From positions 2,108,001-2,172,000 of the forward strand of contig NZ_CP034562.1 in NCBI RefSeq assembly GCF_003970675.1: DNA of 64,000 bases, given 5' to 3'. The first letter of the stretch is position 1. Each line of letters opens with the position of its first letter. A model generated the notes under the pieces. The model had not been told where the DNA came from. It did not search any database and saw only the letters and a list, made by a program, of their open reading frames with translations. Origin of the DNA: Flammeovirga pectinis. Lineage in GTDB: Bacteria; Bacteroidota; Bacteroidia; Cytophagales; Flammeovirgaceae. The position numbers and the translations under genes were made by a program. Shown here in pieces: positions 44,626-54,355 of the stretch.

Positions 44626-46494
44626 ATGAAATATTTGTTACTCGTGCTATTTTCTATTACAACATTCTCTGTTTTAGGCCAAGAATTTAAATTCCCAGAT
44701 AGAGAACTAAAGACTGTAGAGATACATTCCAATCCTTTAAAATATTATATACAGGGATCTTATATACAATCGTTTGATAGTGCTGCTTTACAGCTTGAAA
44801 ACACTGGTTCTCTAGCTACCTTGTTAAGAAATAGGGCATCTGTATACATCAGAGAACAAGGTGCACCTGGACAGTTATCTACAATTTCTATTAGAGGAGC
44901 ATCTCCAGAAAATACTGCTATAATGTGGAATGGAATTAATTTAAATTCCCTTTCATTAGGTCAGTTAGATATGTCTTCAATAAATATCTATTATTTTGAT
45001 AATATTGATGTCAATTTTGGGAGTGGAAGTGCGCAATATGGTTCCGGTGCCGTTGGCGGAACAATTGTATTAGATAACAAATTCGATTGGAACCAGAACA
45101 ATCGTTACGAAGTACAAACAGCATACGGTAGTTTTGGGCAACTCTTTACAGGAGTGAAAGCAATGTATGGCTCTAAAAAATGGGCACATAAAACAGTAGC
45201 TTTATATCAAAAAGCTGATAATAATTTTGAGTTCACGAATACAAGCATTAAAGAGACAACTGAGAAGATGAATAACGCTGGCTTTTGGCACGCAGGAATA
45301 CTTCATGAAACTCACTTTAAACCAAATGATCATGAAGAATGGTCTGGAAAAATTTGGTACACTTCCGAAGAAAGAGCAATTCAACCTACAATGGGCAATA
45401 ATAATAATTCTGCTACTTATGATTCTATTCAAAGTAGAAGTATTAGAGCAGTGCTTGACTATAAACATAGAGGTGACAAATGGAATCACACAATAAGTAC
45501 TGCATATGTTAAGGATGACCAATGGTTTTACAATTCTTTTATTGGTACAGAAAGAGTTCAATTAGAATGGAGAGGGGAAACATTTTTAAAAGATAATCTT
45601 ACATTAACTACTGGTGCTAGTGGAATGTATATTTGGCCAAATGTATATGCTTACCCAGAAAACACAAACGAAGCTAGAGTCTCTTTCTTTGCTGCTTTTA
45701 GATGGGATATAACTAATAGATTTAGTGTTTCTACCACTTTAAGACAAACAATTGTAACAGGATATTCTGCACCGTTTACACCATCATTTAGTATGTCTTA
45801 TGCTGCTATTCAGAATGAATATAATACCCTGAAATTGAAATCATCAATTGCTAGGAGTTATCGTGTACCTACTTTAAATGAAAGGTATTGGGGTGAAAAT
45901 GCTAACCCTAACATAAAACCTGAAGATGGATATAATTTTGATTTAGGATTTGATTATACAAGAAATTTAGGTGTTTTATCTTTCAATTGGGTTTCTTCTG
46001 CTTTTTACTTAAGAATGTATGATAGAATCCAATGGGTTCCAGTAGACCCAACTTATGCAGAAAATATTGCAAATTCTTTATCTAAAGGGGTAGAAACTGC
46101 CATAAACCTTAATAATAAATACAGTCTTACTAAACTAAAATGGAAAATTGGCAGTAGTTATGCATTTACACATGCTACAGATCTTGAGAAAGATAAACAG
46201 CTAATTTATGTACCTAGACATATGTTTAAAGCTCATCTAACACTAAACTATAATAAATGGATCTTTGGTTTAGATAGTAATTATACTGGTTGGAGAACAA
46301 CAACAGATGACTTTGATACACTTGACCCATATTGGTTACTTAACACAAGTATTAGTAAGTCTTTTGCTATAAAAAAATCATCATTTCTTTTATCACTTAT
46401 GGTTAATAACCTAATGGATAAAGAATATCAAAACTACAAAAATTATCCTATGCCTGGGATAAACTATACAATCAAGGCAAAAATCACTTTTTAA
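44626..46494 (+). CDS. btuB: TonB-dependent receptor, BtuB-like
   Basis: 622 residues: signal peptide, plug domain (~30-150, with LLRNRASVYIREQGAPGQL, ISIRGASPENTAIMWNGI and GSGAVGGTIVL) and a 22-strand barrel ending in the aromatic strand INYTIKAKITF. The compact length and lack of a carboxypeptidase-like N-terminal extension resemble BtuB rather than SusC. Position in the riboswitch operon assigns it to uptake of cobalamin across the outer membrane, driven by TonB. Confidence 0.9.
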   Translation: MKYLLLVLFSITTFSVLGQEFKFPDRELKTVEIHSNPLKYYIQGSYIQSFDSAALQLENTGSLATLLRNRASVYIREQGAPGQLSTISIRGASPENTAIMWNGINLNSLSLGQLDMSSINIYYFDNIDVNFGSGSAQYGSGAVGGTIVLDNKFDWNQNNRYEVQTAYGSFGQLFTGVKAMYGSKKWAHKTVALYQKADNNFEFTNTSIKETTEKMNNAGFWHAGILHETHFKPNDHEEWSGKIWYTSEERAIQPTMGNNNNSATYDSIQSRSIRAVLDYKHRGDKWNHTISTAYVKDDQWFYNSFIGTERVQLEWRGETFLKDNLTLTTGASGMYIWPNVYAYPENTNEARVSFFAAFRWDITNRFSVSTTLRQTIVTGYSAPFTPSFSMSYAAIQNEYNTLKLKSSIARSYRVPTLNERYWGENANPNIKPEDGYNFDLGFDYTRNLGVLSFNWVSSAFYLRMYDRIQWVPVDPTYAENIANSLSKGVETAINLNNKYSLTKLKWKIGSSYAFTHATDLEKDKQLIYVPRHMFKAHLTLNYNKWIFGLDSNYTGWRTTTDDFDTLDPYWLLNTSISKSFAIKKSSFLLSLMVNNLMDKEYQNYKNYPMPGINYTIKAKITF

Positions 46495-46517
46495 CAAACG
46501 AATTTTCAATTTTTACA

Positions 46518-47615
46518 ATGAAAAACTTTTACAAATTATCTTCTTTTCTGTTAGTTCTAATTGGACTATCATTCGGTTCTTGTGAAAACAAAGATGAGCA
46601 ACCTTATATTCCTGGATCTACAGGTTTTTATGTAAGTAATTCAGGAAACTTATCTGAAGGAAATGGCTCAATTACTGGAGTTGTTCAAAATGGAGAAGAA
46701 TCAACAGTTTCTCAAAGAGTATTTAAATCTGCAAATGGTGCTGATTTAGGTGGTATTACTGAAGGCTTTTATACAGATGGAGCTATTGGTATTTTGAGTG
46801 TTCAAGCTGCAGATAAAATCGAGATTCTTGATATTAAAACAATGATACGTAGGTTCGATCCAATTAGTGAAGGTATCGTGACTCCAAGGTATTCAACTAA
46901 GGAAGGAAACTTTGCTTACACTACTGTATGGGGACCTTATGAAAGTGATTGGACTTTAAAAAACTCTAAAGTAGTTGTAATAAACACTTCTACAGGTTTA
47001 CAAGTAAATGAATTTAAAGTTGGTGGTGGAGCCGAAGGAATTACAATTTATGATAGCAAAATTTATGTAGCGATATCTAATTCAACAAATGTAGAAGTTT
47101 ATAATATATCTTCTTTTGAGTTAGAAGCTACTATCGATGTAAAAGCTGCTCCTCAACATTTTGTTATAGATGGAGAAAATAATTTATGGGTTTCTACTTC
47201 TGCAGGATATTTATTCCCTGCTCCTGCTGATACTGAAATTGGTATTGCTAAACTAAATACTACAGACAATACAGTTGCATCTAAAGTACAGTATTCTGGT
47301 ATTGGTAAAGATGGAGATATTCAATTATCTTCAGATGGAAAAAGTATTTATGTGCTTGGTTCAGACGATGCGTATCAAGGTCCTTCGACAACGGAAGTTG
47401 TTAGCTTTGGTATTAATGATTCATCAATTGGAAGTGCTGTAATTTCTGGAGAATATTTTAAAGGAATTGGCGTGAACCCTTCAAACGGTAACATTCACGT
47501 TGCAGTTGCACAGAGTTTTTCTGAGTCAGGATCTTTCAGAATCTATTCTAACGATGGAGATATGATTACTGAACAACCAACAGGTGTTGGTCCTTTCCAC
47601 TTCGTTTTCTACTAG
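46518..47615 (+). CDS. btuG: BtuG-like surface B12-capture lipoprotein (beta-propeller, DUF5074)
   Basis: 365 residues with lipobox FGSC. The rest is a YncE-like beta-propeller with repeated strands (VVVINTSTGLQVNEFKVGGG, GITIYDSKIYVAISNSTNVE, HFVIDGENNLWVSTSAGY, DIQLSSDGKSIYVLGSD) of the DUF5074 kind. In Bacteroides the surface lipoprotein BtuG is a seven-bladed propeller that binds B12 and delivers it to BtuB; the fold, lipoprotein signal and operon position agree with that role. Direct sequence relation to BtuG was not tested. Confidence 0.78.
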   Translation: MKNFYKLSSFLLVLIGLSFGSCENKDEQPYIPGSTGFYVSNSGNLSEGNGSITGVVQNGEESTVSQRVFKSANGADLGGITEGFYTDGAIGILSVQAADKIEILDIKTMIRRFDPISEGIVTPRYSTKEGNFAYTTVWGPYESDWTLKNSKVVVINTSTGLQVNEFKVGGGAEGITIYDSKIYVAISNSTNVEVYNISSFELEATIDVKAAPQHFVIDGENNLWVSTSAGYLFPAPADTEIGIAKLNTTDNTVASKVQYSGIGKDGDIQLSSDGKSIYVLGSDDAYQGPSTTEVVSFGINDSSIGSAVISGEYFKGIGVNPSNGNIHVAVAQSFSESGSFRIYSNDGDMITEQPTGVGPFHFVFY

Positions 47616-47636
47616 AATAATCTAGAATTAAACTAG

Positions 47637-47690
47637 TAAAGGCTTCCATTTATCAAGTACAATTTGATGAATGGAAGCCTTTACTTTTAT
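47637..47690 (+). terminator. Rho-independent terminator of the B12 operon
   Basis: AAAGGCTTCCATTTATCAA pairs almost completely with the segment TTGATGAATGGAAGCCTTT across a short loop and is followed by a T-rich tail. Confidence 0.9.
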
Positions 47691-47825
47691 GAAGGTGTAA
47701 ATTTCTCGATACAAAAGTGTAATTACAAGACACCTTTCTTATTGTCTTATTTCTCCACACTGTATTCTACCCCATTCAATAATTGTTTATTCACCTTTGA
47801 GTATCAAAAACAACTATTGAATGAA

Positions 47826-49538
47826 ATGAAAAATCAACTACTATCTTTTTTATTACTTTCTATATTACTAACTAATTGTGCTTCTAATACTCTTCCTTTA
47901 AATGATATTGAGGAAGAAATAGAAACAAAATTAGATCAACCTTCCTTTCCTGTAAACTTAGATCCTTCAATCAAAATTAAAGCTGATCTACAGGATTCTT
48001 TAGCACAAAGTACTTTTATTTTTATAATAGAAGCAGACGATCAAGATGGTGAAATTGTTGTACAGCAATTATTATTAAATGATGCTGTAATAAGTACATC
48101 AGATACTACTAAATGGTTAGCTGTTACTGGTGATTTTTTACTTAAAGCAATAGTAGAAGATGATTCAGGAAGTAGCGTAATGGATAGTCTTTCTTTTAAA
48201 GTGATCGAAAAAGAAAATAGTGTCCCTACTTTAAAAATAATACTTGATGAAACACCTTTATTAGAAGGTAACAGTATAAACATAGTACTTGATGTAAATG
48301 ATGCAGATGGAACAATTACCAAAACCTCCTTGTATATAGATAATACTTTAATGACCTCAACTACTTCTTTAGATTGGATTGCGACTCTAGGTATTCATAC
48401 AATAAAAGGAGTAATTGAAGATAACCAAGGAAGTAGTGTTACTGATAGTTTAGAAATTGAAGTTATTAAGAAAGAAAACATTATTATTGAAGCAGATAAC
48501 GAAGCTATTATCTATACAGGAAGGATTGATTATAGTAACCCCAAAGCACCTTCATTTTGCTTTCCTGGTATTTCTATTAAAACCAATTTTACAGGTACTT
48601 TTATTAATTTATTATTAGAAGATTTTGCTACAGGTGGCAACATAAACACAAACTATTATCAAGTGATCTTAGATAATAGCACCCAAGAAATAACTGTAGA
48701 AGTAAATGCCAATCAAGATAAATATGAGCTGTTCTCTGATTTAGAAAATACAAATCACACTATAGAAATAGTAAAACGAACAGAATGTATGGTGGGTAAA
48801 AGTACTTTTAAAGGTTTTGAAATTGGAGGAAATGCTACTGTAAGCCAACCTACCTCAAAAACTAGAAATATTGAATTTATCGGAGATTCTCAAACTTGTG
48901 GTTATGGTAACGAAGTAAGTTATGATAACCCCTCAATAAACTCAGGTTTTAATGCAGTTAATGAAAATGCTTATAAAGCTTGGGGTGCAATAACAGCTAA
49001 TAACCTAAACGCTAACTACCAATGTGTAGCCTATTCTGGAAGAGGAATGTATAGAAATGTTGATGCTTCTTTAAATGGTACACTACCTAAAATTTACAAT
49101 CGCATTTTTGCTAATCAGTCTACCCCACTTTGGAATATAAATCTTTATACTCCAGATGTTATTGTTATTAATTTGGGAACGAATGATTATGCTCAAAATG
49201 CAAACAATAACTTACTTAACGGTGATGATTTTGTGAATACTTATACTGAATTTGTGACTACAATTAGGGAGAATTACCCTAATGCTAAAATTATCTGTGT
49301 GAATGGTGTGATGATGAGTGACTACTTTCCAGCCAATCAAAATGTGTGGACTACTATTAAAAAGCAAACTGCTGCTGTGGTTAAAAGTTTTAATGACAAT
49401 AATGATACGGAAGTATATCATTATGCTTTATCACCACAAAGCGGACCTTATGGAGAAGATTGGCATCCTACATTAACAACTCATCAGCGTATGGCAGAAG
49501 GTTTAACTTCCTATATCCAAACTATTTCTAGCTGGTAA
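47826..49538 (+). CDS. CE2-family carbohydrate esterase lipoprotein with Ig-like domains
   Basis: From the ATG at 47826 (570 residues) the protein starts with a signal peptide and lipobox LLTNC. The frame upstream to 47664 overlaps the terminator and is rejected. Two Ig-like repeats (~35-120 and ~120-215; each with DxDGxI and SSVxDSL) precede a jelly-roll domain and an SGNH hydrolase domain. Catalytic blocks: FIGDSQTCGYGN with Ser355, LGTNDY with Asn453-Asp454, and EDWHPT with Asp545 and His547. This is the carbohydrate esterase family 2 layout, removing acetyl groups from plant or algal polysaccharides. The next gene is a sulfatase. Confidence 0.85.
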   Translation: MKNQLLSFLLLSILLTNCASNTLPLNDIEEEIETKLDQPSFPVNLDPSIKIKADLQDSLAQSTFIFIIEADDQDGEIVVQQLLLNDAVISTSDTTKWLAVTGDFLLKAIVEDDSGSSVMDSLSFKVIEKENSVPTLKIILDETPLLEGNSINIVLDVNDADGTITKTSLYIDNTLMTSTTSLDWIATLGIHTIKGVIEDNQGSSVTDSLEIEVIKKENIIIEADNEAIIYTGRIDYSNPKAPSFCFPGISIKTNFTGTFINLLLEDFATGGNINTNYYQVILDNSTQEITVEVNANQDKYELFSDLENTNHTIEIVKRTECMVGKSTFKGFEIGGNATVSQPTSKTRNIEFIGDSQTCGYGNEVSYDNPSINSGFNAVNENAYKAWGAITANNLNANYQCVAYSGRGMYRNVDASLNGTLPKIYNRIFANQSTPLWNINLYTPDVIVINLGTNDYAQNANNNLLNGDDFVNTYTEFVTTIRENYPNAKIICVNGVMMSDYFPANQNVWTTIKKQTAAVVKSFNDNNDTEVYHYALSPQSGPYGEDWHPTLTTHQRMAEGLTSYIQTISSW

Positions 49539-49545
49539 ACTATCT

Positions 49546-49581
49546 AGTAGCAGTCTTGATTAACTTCAAGGCTGCTTTTTT
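49546..49581 (+). terminator. Rho-independent terminator
   Basis: AGCAGTCTTGA pairs with TTCAAGGCTGCT, allowing G-T pairs, followed by T6. Confidence 0.7.
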
Positions 49582-49708
49582 ATGTCATTTCAATAAAATT
49601 TCTTCAAAGAACAGAATAGTATACTCAATAACATTTTAAGGATATTCCTTCCTATATATATCGCCGTTTATCATTCTATACAGTTACTCATTTATAACTA
49701 ATAAAAGA

Positions 49709-51259
49709 ATGAAAAAAATACTTATACTTTTTCTATCAGTTCTATCCTTACCCATTTTTGCTGATAAAGCTCCTAAAAAACCCAATGTGGTTATTCTTTG
49801 GGGTGATGACATAGGTCAATTTAATATCTCTTATTGGAATAGAGGACAGATGGGGTATTCTACTCCAAATATTGATCGTATTGCTGAAGAAGGCATTGCA
49901 TTTACAGATTACTACGGTGAGCAATCTTGTACAGCAGGTAGATCTTCTTTTTTAACTGGTCAAAACCCTATTCGTTCTGGTCTTGCTAAAGTAGGTTTAC
50001 CAGGTGCTGATGCTGGTTTCAGAAATGAACATCCTTCTATTGCATGGTTATTAAAAAGAGAAGGATATGCTACTGCTCAATTTGGTAAAAACCATTTTGG
50101 CGACAGAGATGAAATGCTTCCTACAAACCATGGTTTTGATGAATTTTATGGAAATTTATACCATTTAAATGCAGAAGAAGAACCAGAACATCCTGATTAT
50201 CCTCAGGAAGAATGGTTTAAAGAAAAATTTGGACCAAGAGGTGTAATTCACTCATATGCTGATGGTAGAATTTCTGATACAGGTCCGTTAACTAAGAAAA
50301 GAATGGAAACTGTTGACAGAGAAATTACAGACCGTACTTTAGATTGGTTAGACGAAAGAGCTAAAGAAGACAAGCCATTTTTCTTATGGTACAATACTGT
50401 AGGCATGCATTTCCCTACTTACCCTGCCGATGATATCAAAGGTATTTCTGGACAAGGAGGAGACTCTTTTTATGCAGATGCAATGGTTGATCATGACCGT
50501 AACATTGGTAAAATTCTTTCTAAGTTAGAAGAACTAGGTCAACTAGAGAATACAATCATAATGTATTCTACAGATAATGGTCCTCATTACAATGAATGGC
50601 CTGACGGTGCTGTAACTCCTTACCGTTCTGAGAAAAACTCTAACTGGGAAGGTGCTTATAGAATTCCTTGTCATGTAATGTGGAAAGGTCAAATTCCTGA
50701 AGGGAAAATCTTAAATGGAATTGTATCTCATCAAGATTGGTTACCTACACTTCTTGCAGCTGCTGGACAAGATAATATTAAAACTGAATTAGAGGGAGGT
50801 ATTGATTATGCTGGTCGTAAAGTACAAACTACTATTGATGGCTTTAATATGCTACCTTATTTCACAGGTAAAGTAGATGATTCTCCAAGACATAATTTTA
50901 TCTATTCTTCAGATGATGGTGACATTACAGCAATAAGAATGGATGATTGGAAAGTTGTTTTCATGGAGCAACGAGCACATGGAATGCAATTATGGGCAGA
51001 ACCTTTTATACCATTGCGTTTACCAAAAATCTTTCACCTAAGAAGAGATCCTTACGAAAGAGCTGACACAGATTCTAATGCTTATTGGCCGTGGGTTATG
51101 GAACGTGCGCCATATATCTATAAAGCAGGCGCTACAACAGCAGGTTTTATTAAATCTTTGTATGAGTACCCTCAAATAGAAAAAATTGATTCTTTCTCTA
51201 TTGATAAGACAATGGAAACTTATCAAACATGGAATGAACAAAGACTAAAAAGTAAATAA
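49709..51259 (+). CDS. Type I sulfatase (arylsulfatase family)
   Basis: 516 residues with a signal peptide (cleavage near FADK). Metal ligands are Asp33-Asp34 in LWGDDIG and Asp289-Asn290 in YSTDNGPH. The activation site is SCTAGR, with Cys74 to be converted to formylglycine (C-x-A/P-x-R), followed by SSFLTGQNPIRSG. Lys and His of the active site lie in GKNHFGDRDE. This cysteine-type enzyme needs a formylglycine-generating enzyme encoded elsewhere. Next to a CE2 esterase it suggests attack on sulfated, acetylated polysaccharide, consistent with a marine habitat. Confidence 0.93.
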   Translation: MKKILILFLSVLSLPIFADKAPKKPNVVILWGDDIGQFNISYWNRGQMGYSTPNIDRIAEEGIAFTDYYGEQSCTAGRSSFLTGQNPIRSGLAKVGLPGADAGFRNEHPSIAWLLKREGYATAQFGKNHFGDRDEMLPTNHGFDEFYGNLYHLNAEEEPEHPDYPQEEWFKEKFGPRGVIHSYADGRISDTGPLTKKRMETVDREITDRTLDWLDERAKEDKPFFLWYNTVGMHFPTYPADDIKGISGQGGDSFYADAMVDHDRNIGKILSKLEELGQLENTIIMYSTDNGPHYNEWPDGAVTPYRSEKNSNWEGAYRIPCHVMWKGQIPEGKILNGIVSHQDWLPTLLAAAGQDNIKTELEGGIDYAGRKVQTTIDGFNMLPYFTGKVDDSPRHNFIYSSDDGDITAIRMDDWKVVFMEQRAHGMQLWAEPFIPLRLPKIFHLRRDPYERADTDSNAYWPWVMERAPYIYKAGATTAGFIKSLYEYPQIEKIDSFSIDKTMETYQTWNEQRLKSK

Positions 51260-51280
51260 TTTTGAGTTAGTACTTTATTA

Positions 51281-51318
51281 CACCAAGTTGAATAATTTCT
51301 TCTTGGTGTTTTTTTTAT
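51281..51318 (+). terminator. Rho-independent terminator after the sulfatase
   Basis: ACACCAAG pairs with CTTGGTGT around a 14-base loop, followed by T8. Confidence 0.82.
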
Positions 51319-51396
51319 ACTGATAACAAAATTGTAATATCGTATTAATCAGGGTTTACTACTTCCCTTTTCAATTAAAATTTTTAAGTCGCAATT

Positions 51397-52416
51397 ATGT
51401 TAGAAGAGTCAGACGGTAAAAAAAACATCATCCGAATAAAAGAAGCAAATGCAAAAGAACTCATTATCCAGCTTCAAGAACAAATTGGCGGAACTTTCGA
51501 AAAACAGAAATATGTATTCAATACTTCCTTTGCGAAAGGATATATAAGGTATTATAAATTAACTGAAGGTATAGAAATTACTATAAACTCTATCACTTCG
51601 CTAGAAGATCATGATGTTTATTTTGAAGGAAATACTAATGATCGAAATTCTATCTGCGTACGATTTACAAGAAGTGGAGAACTGCTTACAAAAGGGAAAT
51701 ATGACCATCGTCCCAACCTAACATTAGACAATGGTAGTATTATCTACGATACAAAACTTTCGAATAATAGCTCCATTAAAAAAGGGGAACTTAACCAATG
51801 GGTAGCTGTTAGACTTGCTGAAAGTGTAATTGATCATGATAATTCTTTTTTTAAAGAGTTATTTGGAGATATTTTTAATATCCCAAAATATTGGTTTCAA
51901 TACGATACTACTCCTTTAGAAATTCATGCTATTTTAAATGACATATTTGCCTTAGACCACACCTTAAAACCACCAATATTTAATTTGAAATTGCTCTCTA
52001 AAACCAGTGAAGCAATGAGTATATTCTTTGATAGGTTATTACACAGAGATGAAATTTTACCCGCTAATAATATCCATCCTAACGATTTAGTCCATTTGAT
52101 GAACATTAAAGATGAGCTGCTTTCTAATTTAGAAGAAGTAAAATCTTTAAATGAGTTTGCTGATAAATATGGCTTTTCTATTTCTAAACTCCGTAGAGAT
52201 TTTACTCAAGTTTTTGGAACAACAATACACCGTTTTCATCAAAATTACCGTTTAGAAAAAGCTAAAATATTATTGACAACAACCAATAAAAGTATCACAG
52301 AAATTTCTAGAACATGTGGATATAAATCTGGTGCGAAATTTTCAGAATACTTTAAAAAGAAAAATGGAATTACCCCAAAAGAACTCTCAAAACGCTATAA
52401 ACCTTCAGTTGTTTAA
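51397..52416 (+). CDS. AraC-family transcriptional regulator
   Basis: 339 residues. The C-terminal ~100 form the AraC double helix-turn-helix (SLNEFADKYGFSISKLRRDFTQVFGTTIHRFHQ and ITEISRTCGYKSGAKFSEYFKKKNGITPKEL, quoted in part). The N-terminal ~230 residues are not a recognised sensor domain, although length and strand pattern resemble the N-terminus of PchR-type regulators. The gene lies 72 bases before a nitronate monooxygenase-like gene on the same strand and may control it; this is inference. Confidence 0.85.
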   Translation: MLEESDGKKNIIRIKEANAKELIIQLQEQIGGTFEKQKYVFNTSFAKGYIRYYKLTEGIEITINSITSLEDHDVYFEGNTNDRNSICVRFTRSGELLTKGKYDHRPNLTLDNGSIIYDTKLSNNSSIKKGELNQWVAVRLAESVIDHDNSFFKELFGDIFNIPKYWFQYDTTPLEIHAILNDIFALDHTLKPPIFNLKLLSKTSEAMSIFFDRLLHRDEILPANNIHPNDLVHLMNIKDELLSNLEEVKSLNEFADKYGFSISKLRRDFTQVFGTTIHRFHQNYRLEKAKILLTTTNKSITEISRTCGYKSGAKFSEYFKKKNGITPKELSKRYKPSVV

Positions 52417-52488
52417 ATAGGAAAAACAAGCTTTTTCATATAGTAAACAAATTGATTAACTTCATGATATAACTATAAATAAACAGAC

Positions 52489-53433
52489 ATGAAGAATAAC
52501 AGAGTTTGCGAAATTTTTGGTATTGAAAAACCAATTATTTCGGGAGGAATGGTATGGTGTAGCGGTTGGAAACTTGCTGCAGCTGTAAGTAACGCAGGTG
52601 GCTTAGGTTTAATTGGTGCTGGTTCTATGCACCCGGATACATTTCTAGAACATGTTCAAAAGTGTAAAAAAGCAACTCAGAAACCATTTGGTGTAAACAT
52701 TCCATTATTCTACCCAGAAGTTGAGAAATTAATAGAAATAATACTTCAAGAAGAAGTACCTATTGTTTTCACTTCGGCTGGTAGTCCTAAAAAATTCACT
52801 GGTTTATTTAAAGAAAATGGCATTAAGGTAGCTCAAGTAGTTTCTTCCCTAAAATTTGCACTTAAATCTCAAGAAGCTGGTGTTGATGTCGTTGTAGCAG
52901 AAGGTTTTGAAGCAGGTGGTCATAATGGTAAAGAGGAAACTACTACAATGTGCTTAATTCCTCCTATTGCATCAGCTCTTTCTATTCCAGTAATTTCTGC
53001 TGGTGGAATTGGTTCTGGTAAAGCAATGCTTGCTGCTTTTGCATTAGGCGCAGAGGGAGTACAAATAGGAAGTCGATTTGCTATTTCTGAAGAATCTTCA
53101 GCTCATGATAATTTCAAACAAAAAATTGTTGCTACTCAAGAAGGTGATACAATTCTTACATTAAAAGATTTAGTTGCAGTTCGATTAGTGAAAAATAAAT
53201 TCTACCAACAAGTAGAAGAAGCAGAAACAAGAGGCGCTACTAAAGAAGAACTCATAGAATTGTTAGGAAAAAGAAGATCTAAAAAAGGAATTTTTGAGGG
53301 AGATCTTGATGAAGGAGAAATTGAAATTGGACAAGTGTCTGCTCATATTCAAGACATACAACCTGCAGGCAATATTCTTAATTCTATTTGGGTGGAATTT
53401 TTAGAAGAAAAAGAACGTATAAATAATTTATAA
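52489..53433 (+). CDS. Nitronate monooxygenase / FabK-like flavoprotein
   Basis: 314 residues forming an FMN TIM barrel. N-terminal PIISGGMVWCSGWKLAAAVSNAGGLGLIG, the catalytic-type His145 in AEGFEAGGHNG, and the phosphate-binding PVISAGGIGSGKAMLAAFALGAEGVQIGSRF (in part) are characteristic of the 2-nitropropane dioxygenase superfamily. The family includes nitronate monooxygenases and enoyl-ACP reductase II (FabK), which cannot be separated here with certainty. Followed by a strong terminator. Confidence 0.85.
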   Translation: MKNNRVCEIFGIEKPIISGGMVWCSGWKLAAAVSNAGGLGLIGAGSMHPDTFLEHVQKCKKATQKPFGVNIPLFYPEVEKLIEIILQEEVPIVFTSAGSPKKFTGLFKENGIKVAQVVSSLKFALKSQEAGVDVVVAEGFEAGGHNGKEETTTMCLIPPIASALSIPVISAGGIGSGKAMLAAFALGAEGVQIGSRFAISEESSAHDNFKQKIVATQEGDTILTLKDLVAVRLVKNKFYQQVEEAETRGATKEELIELLGKRRSKKGIFEGDLDEGEIEIGQVSAHIQDIQPAGNILNSIWVEFLEEKERINNL

Positions 53434-53446
53434 AGAAGTCTAATAA

Positions 53447-53493
53447 AAAAATAGCCGATAAAAGTTTTAAAATGCTTTTATCGGCTATTTAAA
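53447..53493. terminator. Terminator between convergent genes
   Basis: AATAGCCGATAAAAG pairs with CTTTTATCGGCTATT around ten bases, with an A run before and T-rich sequence after. Confidence 0.9.
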
Positions 53494-53526
53494 TTACATT
53501 AAAGTGATTACTTAATCAATTGTATA

Positions 53527-54180
53527 TTAATCCTCATCGTCAATTGTATCATCATCAAAATGAATAATTTCGAAGCCATTTTCTTTTGCTTCATCTATAC
53601 AATCTTCAAAGTCTTTGTATTTATTTTTATCATCATCTTCGTTTACAACAAGAATACCCTTTTTTGCAAAGTTCATCATTGGAAAATCGGCTAATGAATT
53701 ACCATACGCAACGTCTGGATTAATTTTATTCTTTTTTAAGGCATTCACCTTTTTATCGTAGCTATTTACATCCTTTGATAAATCAGAGCCTATTACTTCA
53801 TCAAATGCATTATTTAAGAATCTTCTATTAATTTCTTTTGCAAAATGCTCTTCTGTAGATGTACATAACACAAGCGTATACCCCTCTTTCTTTAATTTAT
53901 TTATTAGTTCTAGAGCATCTCCGTACACTTCAACATCATTTCTTTTAAAGAATCTGTCTACCAACTTTTGGTAATTTTCACGTTCAGAAATTTCAGCAAT
54001 TTCATGTACTAAATCATCATAAGTCTCAAAAGAATGATTGGAATAAACGTCGGTAAACTTCTCATACATGTATCCATTAGATTCTGATATGATTGTACCA
54101 TCAAGGTTAAAAACTGCAGTTTTATCTTGTCCAAAAAGGGTATTTGATAATAATAAAAGTAGTATGATATATCTTTTCAT
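53527..54180 (-). CDS. Exported HAD-like protein with substituted catalytic residues
   Basis: 217 residues with a signal peptide (cleavage near LFGQ). The haloacid dehalogenase fold is clear: motif I VFNLDGT, motif II LVLCTSTE (Thr107/Ser108), motif III Lys144, motif IV AYGNSLADFPMM. In motif I the nucleophilic Asp is Asn25, and in motif IV the first metal-ligand Asp (normally GDS) is Asn161; Asp27 and Asp165 remain. The protein may therefore lack phosphatase activity and act as a binding protein. The C-terminal tail is strongly acidic (FDDDTIDDED). Export of a HAD protein is itself uncommon. Confidence 0.82.
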   Translation of the reverse strand: MKRYIILLLLLSNTLFGQDKTAVFNLDGTIISESNGYMYEKFTDVYSNHSFETYDDLVHEIAEISERENYQKLVDRFFKRNDVEVYGDALELINKLKKEGYTLVLCTSTEEHFAKEINRRFLNNAFDEVIGSDLSKDVNSYDKKVNALKKNKINPDVAYGNSLADFPMMNFAKKGILVVNEDDDKNKYKDFEDCIDEAKENGFEIIHFDDDTIDDED

Positions 54181-54299
54181 AGGGAAGTATAGTATTAATA
54201 ATTAACAGATAAATGAATTTACGAAATTCATAATAAACAGAAAGATACTAATATCATCAATAGAAAAAATCACACTTTTTTACATAAATATTAACAAAG

Positions 54300-54334
54300 A
54301 ATAACCCGAAAACTACGTGTAATTTTCGGGTTAC
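54300..54334 (-). terminator. Rho-independent terminator of the giant T9SS gene
   Basis: TAACCCGAAAA pairs with TTTTCGGGTTA around ten bases; on the minus strand T-rich sequence follows. It lies about 20 bases past the stop codon. Confidence 0.75.
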
Positions 54335-54355
54335 TCAGTAGATCAACTTAAGGTA

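Noticed and set aside
47664-47825. N-terminal extension of the CE2 esterase
   Set aside because: It begins inside the terminator of the B12 operon and would place the lipoprotein signal 55 residues into the protein.
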